From contig NZ_MSIF01000002.1 of assembly GCF_001921215.1 (NCBI RefSeq), positions 372,001 to 436,000 on the forward strand: a stretch of 64,000 nucleotides of DNA, written 5' to 3'. Shown here piece after piece: positions 44,683 to 51,400 of this stretch. The notes beneath the pieces were generated by a model. The model did no database searches, had not been told where the DNA came from, and saw only the letters and a list, made by a program, of their open reading frames with translations. Each line of letters begins with the position of its first letter. Position 1 is the first letter of the stretch. This DNA is from Actinophytocola xinjiangensis (GTDB taxonomy: Bacteria; Actinomycetota; Actinomycetes; Mycobacteriales; Pseudonocardiaceae). A program made the translations under genes and the position numbers.

Positions 44683-44829
44683 CTCGGGGTCTGTCGCCGT
44701 GCCGGTGAGGCCGGCCCGTTCGTGCTGGGAGGACATGGCCGGGTGATCGACCGGGTCGACCCCGTGGCCGGACCGGCGCGGCCGGCGCCGTGCCGGGGGC
44801 GCCGGGGCTCTCCGGCCGGTCGAGCCGAC
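44683..44829 (+). repeat. Direct repeat copy A flanking the internal island
   Basis: 147 bases, aligning with 47757-47903 at roughly 90% or better by eye. The identical runs include GGCCGGCCCGTTCGTGCTGG and GGCCGGACCGGCGCGGCCGG. The copies are non-coding and GC-rich. They enclose exactly the three island genes and lie in the same orientation. Confidence 0.85.
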
Positions 44830-44903
44830 ATGTGCCGAGATGAGCAGATTCGCTGGGGGCCCGGCTGCGGCGCGGGGAGATCGGCTCAGTGGCCGTGTTC
44901 GGG

Positions 44904-45569
44904 TTAGGCAGGTCGTCGGGCTTCGACGATGAGTGTTCCGACGTTGTCGGGTTCGGGTGCGGACTCGACGCGGGCGTTGACGTCGACGAAGCCGTGCTGG
45001 TGGAGCAGGTCGGACCAGGTGTCGGGTTCGTAGGCCCAGCGGTAGATCCAGGTTTGGCGGCCGGTGAAGCCGTTGCCGTACATGCCCTGAATGCCGTAAC
45101 TGCCTGGCACGGCCGGGGCGTGGGAGAAGACGAGCTTCCCGCTGGGCGTGAGCCGGTCACGCACGGCAGGCAGGATGGCGTGGGGGTCGGTGAACCACAG
45201 GGCGCCCCAGATCGAGTACATCGCGTCCCACTGCTGGTCGGTGCCGGTGAGGTAGTCGAGGACGTCGCCGGCGAGGTAGTGGGCGTTGGGCAGGTGCCGC
45301 CATCGGTTGCGCGCGGTGGTCGTCTGCGCTGGGGAGATGTCGATACCGGTGGCGTCGATGCCCTTGGTGGCCAGGGCGGCGACGGCATTGCCGCAGCCGC
45401 TGCCGAGCTCCATCGTGCGGAGGGCGTTGCCGAGTATTTCGTCGCCGGGGCCGTGGCCGTCGTACTGGGTCCAGCCGAACGCGTTCTTCAACGCTTCCTC
45501 GGGGGTCTCGTCCTGGACGCCGGTCGCGTAGTGGTCCCAGTAGCCGATCGGGTCAGTGATGACGGGCAT
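44904..45569 (-). CDS. Class I SAM-dependent methyltransferase (island gene)
   Basis: 221 residues. Motif I is MELGSGCGNAVAALA (about residues 54-68), with ATGIDISPAQ at the second strand and AMYSIWGALWFTD at motif IV. The C-terminus has the NxGTLIVEARRP strand. It resembles small-molecule methyltransferases, but the substrate is unknown. It lies inside the region bracketed by the 147-base repeats. Whether it acts on the enediyne product or on the adjacent Cys-tailed protein cannot be told from sequence. Confidence 0.82.
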   Translation of the reverse strand: MPVITDPIGYWDHYATGVQDETPEEALKNAFGWTQYDGHGPGDEILGNALRTMELGSGCGNAVAALATKGIDATGIDISPAQTTTARNRWRHLPNAHYLAGDVLDYLTGTDQQWDAMYSIWGALWFTDPHAILPAVRDRLTPSGKLVFSHAPAVPGSYGIQGMYGNGFTGRQTWIYRWAYEPDTWSDLLHQHGFVDVNARVESAPEPDNVGTLIVEARRPA

Positions 45570-45733
45570 GAGCGGCGCCTCGCGAGGTGACGGGGGTCAG
45601 AAACCCGGTCACGCTATCGCTGGACGGCCGCGATCACGGGGAGGCAGTCCTCGTAGGCGCGTCAACGGGCAGGTCGCACGAGGTGATCCATTGTGGACTC
45701 CTCGTGCGACCTGCCAACTACAGGTGGAGATGG

Positions 45734-46192
45734 TCAATGGCAGTTGCTTCCGGGGTGGCAGGGAGTGCACTTGGCGAAGTCCTTCTCCCACAGTGGCCAG
45801 TCGATCTCGAATCCGTTGGCCTCGATGACCTCGGCGGTGCGCTGCACGGACCCGTCGTATTTGCGGTCGATCTCGGGGATGTGCTCCAGGAACTGTCCGC
45901 CGAAGTACTGGTGGCAGAACTCCCGGTAGTTGCGGGTGTCAAGGATGAACGCATGCACGGCGATGTCCACCAGCTCACCGCAGCCGATCTCCAGCTGCTG
46001 GCCATGCTTCTCCATCGCGGTGATCAGGTAGGCGATGGCCTGCCCGAACAGCCGGTTGGCCATCACGGTGTCGAAGGGGTAGTCACGGACCAGGAGCTTG
46101 ATCTCCCGTTCCCACACCTCCGGTGCCACGAAACTCTTCGGGTCCCGCCGCGTCGTCGCCTCGTCCGGCCGGACCTTCACTGCTGTGGTCAT
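45734..46192 (-). CDS. Hypothetical protein with Cys-rich C-terminus (island gene)
   Basis: 152 residues, with AGGGAGGGAA upstream. The middle has a His/Tyr/Phe-rich motif, ELVDIAVHAFILDTRNYREFC followed by FLEHIPEID, resembling the repeated unit of glycine-rich-domain (DUF1399-like) proteins. The last residues are KCTPCHPGSNCH, three Cys and two His in eleven residues, suggesting a metal site or a modified tail. It is divergent from the XRE-TPR regulator and points towards the methyltransferase 164 bases on. Function unknown. Confidence 0.6.
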   Translation of the reverse strand: MTTAVKVRPDEATTRRDPKSFVAPEVWEREIKLLVRDYPFDTVMANRLFGQAIAYLITAMEKHGQQLEIGCGELVDIAVHAFILDTRNYREFCHQYFGGQFLEHIPEIDRKYDGSVQRTAEVIEANGFEIDWPLWEKDFAKCTPCHPGSNCH

Positions 46193-46293
46193 GAGTTTCC
46201 CTCCCTTGGTTGGTTACGCTCCGTGCTTCAACTGTCGCTCGGGGCTGGTCTGCGGCGAGAGAAGGCGGCCCGTTCGGCTTGGTTACCGATCTC

Positions 46294-46310
46294 GATCGGC
46301 TCCGCCGATC
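46294..46310. promoter_or_regulatory. Inverted repeat in the divergent promoter of the island regulator
   Basis: GATCGGCTCCGCCGATC has 7-bp perfect arms and a 3-base spacer. Further GATCGG and CCGATC half-sites flank it (46288-46324). It lies between the Cys-tailed gene and the XRE-TPR gene. It is a likely operator for that regulator. Confidence 0.4.
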
Positions 46311-46386
46311 GGCTTGACCGATCAGCTCTCTGCGCCGGGGCGGTTACAGCGCTACGGTGATCTCGGCTCAGCCGTGGAGGGACACC

Positions 46387-47748
46387 GTGAACGTCCTACC
46401 CGCAGACCAATCGTTCGACCCGCACCTGTGGGACCGCCCGCAGATGCGGGTCGCGCTCGCACGGCGCGATGTCAGCGAGGTCTACCGGTTACTCGGCGCC
46501 GTCGGCGTGTCTCAACGCCAGATCGCCGCGCTGACCGGGCAGAACCAGTCCGAGATCTCCGACATCGCCCAGGGCCGGCAGGTCCAGGCATACGACCTGC
46601 TCGCCCGCATCGCCGACGGCCTCGGGATCCCTCGCGGCTACATGGGCCTCGCCTACACCGACACGACGCAACGGCTCGCCAACAGCACGACAGCGCACCC
46701 GGAGGATGCCTGGATGGAACGCCGAACCTTCCTCGGCCTGGTCAGCAAGATCGTCATGGGTGCCACCCTCACCGCAGCCGAACTGAATCAGATCGCTATC
46801 GCCCCGCGCGAGACGCCCGTACCGCAGCGGATCGGCGAGGCCGAAGTCACCCAGCTCCGGGCGTTCACCCGCGCCCTGCGCACCCACGACGCCGCCCACG
46901 GAGCCGGGTCCTGCCGCGACGCAATCCTCGCCCACACCCACTGGGCCCAGTCCCTGCTCACTGCCGACTACACCGACCAGGTCCGACCTGACCTGCTCTC
47001 CGCGGTCGCCGAGGCGAGGACCCTCGCCGGCTGGACCGCCCACGACCTCGGCCTGGCCAGAGAAGCCCGCCAGTACCTCACCCAGGCACTACAGGACACC
47101 CAACAGGCCGGGCAGCCGGCGCACTCTGCGATCGTTCTCTACTACCTCGGCCGGGTGCCGCTGGACAACGGTGACCCTGTCGAGGCGCTCAAGCTGTTCC
47201 AGCTCGGGCAGATCGCCGCCCAGGACTCCCGCTTGACCACACCGGTCGCGTTCCTGCTGGCCAACGAAGCGGTCGCCTACGCACATCTGGGGGACGGCCG
47301 ACAGGCTATAACCGCACTGCGCCGCGCCGAGGACGAGTACGCCCACACTGGCCAGGACGACGCGCATCCCGAGTTCACCCACATGTTCGACGAGGTCGCG
47401 CTCAACACGGCTGCCGCGCGGGTGCACAGTCATCTCGGACTGACGGACAGTGAGCATCGCGAGCAGGCCATCACCCGCCTCGCCCGGACCTTCGACCAGG
47501 ACAACGGCGGCCGTGGACGGCAACGCGCCTTCAACCAGGCATGGCTTGCCACCTGCCACCTCGCCGACGGCGACCCTGCCACCGGCACCACCATCGGCAT
47601 GCATGCCCTCGACGCCGCCCGCAGCATCACATCACCCCGACTGCTTGAAGCGCTCGCGCCATTGCAAGCCCAGACACGGCGCTACCCCCGCCACGACGAA
47701 GCTCGTGAACTCGCCCACACCCTGCAGGCCCTCCGCAACGCCGGCTGA
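46387..47748 (+). CDS. XRE-family regulator with TPR-like C-terminal domain (island gene)
   Basis: 453 residues from the GTG at 46387, which has AGGG six bases upstream. The helix-turn-helix is in SQRQIAALTGQNQSEISDIAQGR (cut: about residues 41-63), followed by a linker with a hydrophobic patch (RRTFLGLVSKIVMGATL) and a long helical-repeat region (about 150-450) with TPR-like units such as ALQDTQQAGQPAHSAIVLYY. XRE-TPR proteins often sense a peptide or small molecule. The divergent Cys-tailed gene is the first candidate target. No link to enediyne regulation is shown. Confidence 0.82.
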   Translation: MNVLPADQSFDPHLWDRPQMRVALARRDVSEVYRLLGAVGVSQRQIAALTGQNQSEISDIAQGRQVQAYDLLARIADGLGIPRGYMGLAYTDTTQRLANSTTAHPEDAWMERRTFLGLVSKIVMGATLTAAELNQIAIAPRETPVPQRIGEAEVTQLRAFTRALRTHDAAHGAGSCRDAILAHTHWAQSLLTADYTDQVRPDLLSAVAEARTLAGWTAHDLGLAREARQYLTQALQDTQQAGQPAHSAIVLYYLGRVPLDNGDPVEALKLFQLGQIAAQDSRLTTPVAFLLANEAVAYAHLGDGRQAITALRRAEDEYAHTGQDDAHPEFTHMFDEVALNTAAARVHSHLGLTDSEHREQAITRLARTFDQDNGGRGRQRAFNQAWLATCHLADGDPATGTTIGMHALDAARSITSPRLLEALAPLQAQTRRYPRHDEARELAHTLQALRNAG

Positions 47749-47756
47749 ACCGGGAC

Positions 47757-47903
47757 CTCGGGGGGTCTGTCGTCGTGCCGGGGAGGCCGGCCCGTTCGTG
47801 CTGGGAGGACGTGGCGGGGTGACCAACCGGGTCGACCCGTGGCCGGACCGGCGCGGCCGGCGCCGTGCCGGGGGCGTCGGGCTCTCCGGCCGGTCGAGCC
47901 GAC
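47757..47903 (+). repeat. Direct repeat copy B flanking the internal island
   Basis: Matches 44683-44829 with a handful of substitutions and two or three single-base indels. It starts nine bases after the stop of the XRE-TPR gene and ends about 60 bases before the terminator of the thioesterase gene. No inverted terminal repeats or transposase were seen. Confidence 0.85.
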
Positions 47904-47961
47904 TGGCCGGGCGAGATCGCACGTGGCCGAGGTGATGCTCGACTTCTCCCGACCACAGGGA

Positions 47962-47997
47962 AACGGGCCCGCCCGCCGGGTGGCGGACAGGCCCGTT
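47962..47997 (-). terminator. Terminator of the PKS-thioesterase operon
   Basis: AACGGGCC (47962-47969) pairs perfectly with GGCCCGTT (47990-47997), and an inner CGCC/GGCG stem lengthens it. It lies 14 bases past the thioesterase stop on the minus strand and is followed there by TTTCCC. It could also stop transcripts leaving the island. Confidence 0.65.
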
Positions 47998-48011
47998 GGT
48001 TCCCGGGTGGG

Positions 48012-48473
48012 TCAGGGGTTGGCGGACACCCGGCGGGCCGGTTGCTCGCTGTTGAACGGTGCCAGCGCGTCGCGCAGTTGGGCCGGGACGCGGGCGGGGA
48101 CGGTTTCGTTGTTGGGTCCCCGCATGCAGGCGATGCGTTGTCGTCCTCGGGCGACCAGGCTCTCGTGGTCGTTCCTGAGCAGGTAGTAGTCGAAGACGAA
48201 CTGGATCTGGGTCTGGGTGAGCTCGTCGAGTCTCATCCGGATGGACAGGTCGTCGAAGGCGGTGATCTCGGCGAAGAACTCGCACTCGGCCTTGAGGGTG
48301 AACAACTTCAGGTCGTCGTGCATGATCTCGGCGAGCACGTCCGGGGCCACCTCGCGCAGGAAGGTCTCTCGGCAGTGTCCCTGCCAGCGCAGGTAGTTCA
48401 CGTAGTAGACGTTGCCGACGAAGTTGGTCTCCTCGAAGCCGACGGTGTGGCGGATCTCGTAGTAGTCACTCAT
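48012..48473 (-). CDS. Enediyne hotdog thioesterase (SgcE10/CalE7-like)
   Basis: 153 residues. The sequence FEETNFVGNVYYVNYLRWQG (about residues 14-33) is the diagnostic motif of enediyne PKS-associated thioesterases. LKAECEFFAEITAFDDLSIRMRLDEL follows in the second half of the hotdog fold. These enzymes release the polyene chain from the PKS carrier domain. It starts seven bases after the PKS stop, so the two are co-transcribed, as in all known enediyne cassettes. Confidence 0.95.
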   Translation of the reverse strand: MSDYYEIRHTVGFEETNFVGNVYYVNYLRWQGHCRETFLREVAPDVLAEIMHDDLKLFTLKAECEFFAEITAFDDLSIRMRLDELTQTQIQFVFDYYLLRNDHESLVARGRQRIACMRGPNNETVPARVPAQLRDALAPFNSEQPARRVSANP

Positions 48474-48480
48474 GCCCTAC

Positions 48481-51400
48481 TCAGCTCTCCTTCCTCGCGA
48501 CCGCGAACACCACCGGCTCCGGCTCGTCGTTGAGGGTGGTGACCCAGGTGGCCACCCGGACGTCTCCGGCCGCGAACACGACCCAGCCGTAGGGCTCGAC
48601 CCGCTCCACGGTCAGCTCCGCGCCATCGGGCACGCAGGCCAGCGCGCTGGTCACCCGGGAGCCGGCGACGTCACCGTCCTCGTCGGCGGACAGCTGGTCG
48701 AGAACGGACTGTCCCACCAGGTCGGTCCACTCCCGCGCCGTGCGCCGCGCCACCGGGGCCACGTCACACGCCGACCACTGCTCGCCGGCCACGACCAGGC
48801 TGACGCCGGCGCCGTGGGCCGAGGAGATCGTGACGCCCTCGGCCGTCGCGCCGCCGTCCGGTCCGAACTGGACGGTCGCCGGTCCGCCGACCGCCCGGCC
48901 GACGGCCCGCTCGACCTGCTCGCGGTGCTCACCGCCCGGCTCGACGACGACCGCGCGGGTGCCGCCCAGGGTGGTCTCCAGGGCGCGCTCCAGGTGGCCG
49001 GTGAGCATGGCGGGGGTCCACGGCCCGCTGCCGTCGCCCTTGCGCACGGCGCGCAGGGTCAGGCCCTGCCACTGCTCGATGACCTGACCGTCCGGGTTGA
49101 GGACGTCGATGTCGTAGGTGTAGCTGTCGCCGTCCTGGACCCGCTCCCGGGCGTCCATGATCACGTACTCGGTCGCCTGGTCGGCCCGCGCGGACAGGTG
49201 CAGCCGCTCCACGCCCTGCGGCAGCAGGGTGGCGTCCGGGACACAGCACTGGATCGCGTGCATCACCGCGTCGCGGGTGCCCGGGTCGGCCAGCGTCAGG
49301 TCCGGCGGCAGGTACGGCGCGAACCACGGCGCGGGCGTCGTCGTCGCCAGCTCCGCCACCGCGTGCCGGGCACTGGCCCGGCGGTAGCTGAGCAGCCGCT
49401 GGAAACGCTTGCCCTGGAACAGGACCGAGCCGTACAGGTCGGTGATCGGGTCCACCGGGACGGTGGTCAGCTCGGTCGCCTCCCTGGTCAGGCCCTGGTC
49501 GGCCAGCTCGGGACGCGGCAGGCGCAGGGTCGTGCGGAAGTGGTCGGCGCCGAAGCCGGTGTCCTCCGCGCGGATCGTCACCGCGACCGTCTCCTCGTCC
49601 TTGACCAGCGCGGCCAGCCGGATCACCGTCGAGTGGCCCGGCCGCACCACGATCGGCCGCAGGAACTCCACGTCCTCCAGCAGCGGCGAGCCGGTCCGGC
49701 CGGTCACCGCCGAGGCGACCTGGGTCATCGCCTCCATGCCGAGCACCGCCGGGAACAGCAGGTCCCCGTCGAGCTGGTGGTCGGACAGGTACGGGTCACT
49801 GCCCGGCGACAGCTCGACCTCGGTGATCAGCTCCACGTCCGGGTAGTGCGCCAGGATCCGGTCGACGAACCGGGTCAGCGGCAGCTCCTGGCCGGTGTCC
49901 AGCGGCAGCGTCGGCAGCCCGCCCATCCGGCCGCTGACCGTCAGGATCGGGCCGGCGTTCGGGTCGGCGAGGACCTGGCGCAGCACGCTCAGGCCGTTCT
50001 CCAGGGAGATCGGCGTGATGCCGTCGCGCAGCAGCATCTGCACCACGCCCAGCTTCTCGCCCATGCCGGCACCGGACCAGACCGACCACTCCAGGGCCAG
50101 CGCCCGCGCGTTCGGGTGCGCGGCCTGGAAGTCGGCGGTGAGCTCGGACATCCAGTCGTTGGCCGTCGAGTAGTGCGCCTCGCCGTTGAGCCCGCCCCGG
50201 CCGATGATGCTGCCGAAGGTGACCAGCAGCTTGATCCGGTCCTGGTCAAGGCCGTCGAGGATGGTCCGCAGGCCGGCGATCTTGGGCGCCAGGGTCTGGT
50301 GGAACTCCTCCTCGGTCAGGTTGGGCAGCGCGCTGGGCACGTTGCGGCCGGCGCCGTGCATGACGGCGGTGACCGTGCCCAGGTTGGCCTGGAACCGGGC
50401 GATGGCCTCGGCGACCTGCGTCGGGTCGGTGACGTCCGCGCGCTCGTACTGGTACTCGATGCCCGCGGCCGCCATCCTGGCCAGGTTCTCCACCAGTTCC
50501 TCGTCCGCGTGCGCCTCGTCCCGGCCGATCAGCGCGAGCTTGGCGCCCGAGTCCAGCGCCATGACCAGCGCGCACTCGGCGGTGATGCCCTTGCCGCCAC
50601 CGGTCACCAGCAGCACGTCCGTGGCGTCCAGCGGGGTCGCGGTGCTGGGCTGGGCCGGCGGCTGGAGCACGGTCAGCAGCGGGACCAGGCGCTGGCCCTG
50701 CTCGTCGTAGCGCACCTCGCTGAACTTCGTGGTCGCGGCGGCCTCGACGAGCACCCGGCGCACCGCCTCGTCCGCCTCGGCCGGGGTGGCCGGGGCGACG
50801 TCGGGCAGCGAGACGATGGTCGTCGGCGCGCCGCCGGACTCCAGGAACGCGGTGCGGGCCAGGCCCGACGCGCCGTACTTCTGCTGCACCACGACGAACC
50901 GGGTGCCCTCGGGAGCGGCGACGGCCGCCTTGCCGGCCGCCAGGAACAGCCCGACGTGCTCCTCACCGTTGGCCGGCAGGCACAGCAGGATGCCGTCGCC
51001 GATGCCGGCCTCGGACAGCGCCGCCCGCAGCCGCTCGGCCAGCGGGTGACCGGGGGAGGCGTGGACCTCCCACGAGCCCTCCGGCCCGGCGCCGATGGTG
51101 ACCCTCGGCTCGCGTGCCGGCACGTAGTCCACCGAGAACGGCCGCACCCACGGGGCGACACCGGTGGCCTCGGCCGTTCCCCGGCTGCCGCCGCCCTGCT
51201 CGGACTCGGCCGCCTCGTCGATGATCTCGGCCAGCTCGCCGAGGGTGACGGTGGCGAAGCTGGTCGTCAGCTCCAGGGTCGGCAGGCCCAGCTCGCGGGT
51301 GACGTCGTTGACGATCTGGCCGACGGTGATCGAGCTCAGGTGCAGGTCGTCCAGCGGGTGGGTGTTGGCCGTGACCGTGTCCAGCGGCAGCTCGACCCGC

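Noticed and set aside
44683-47903. A composite transposon
   Set aside because: The flanking copies are only ~147 bases, have no transposase gene and show no inverted ends. I kept the neutral term repeat-flanked island.
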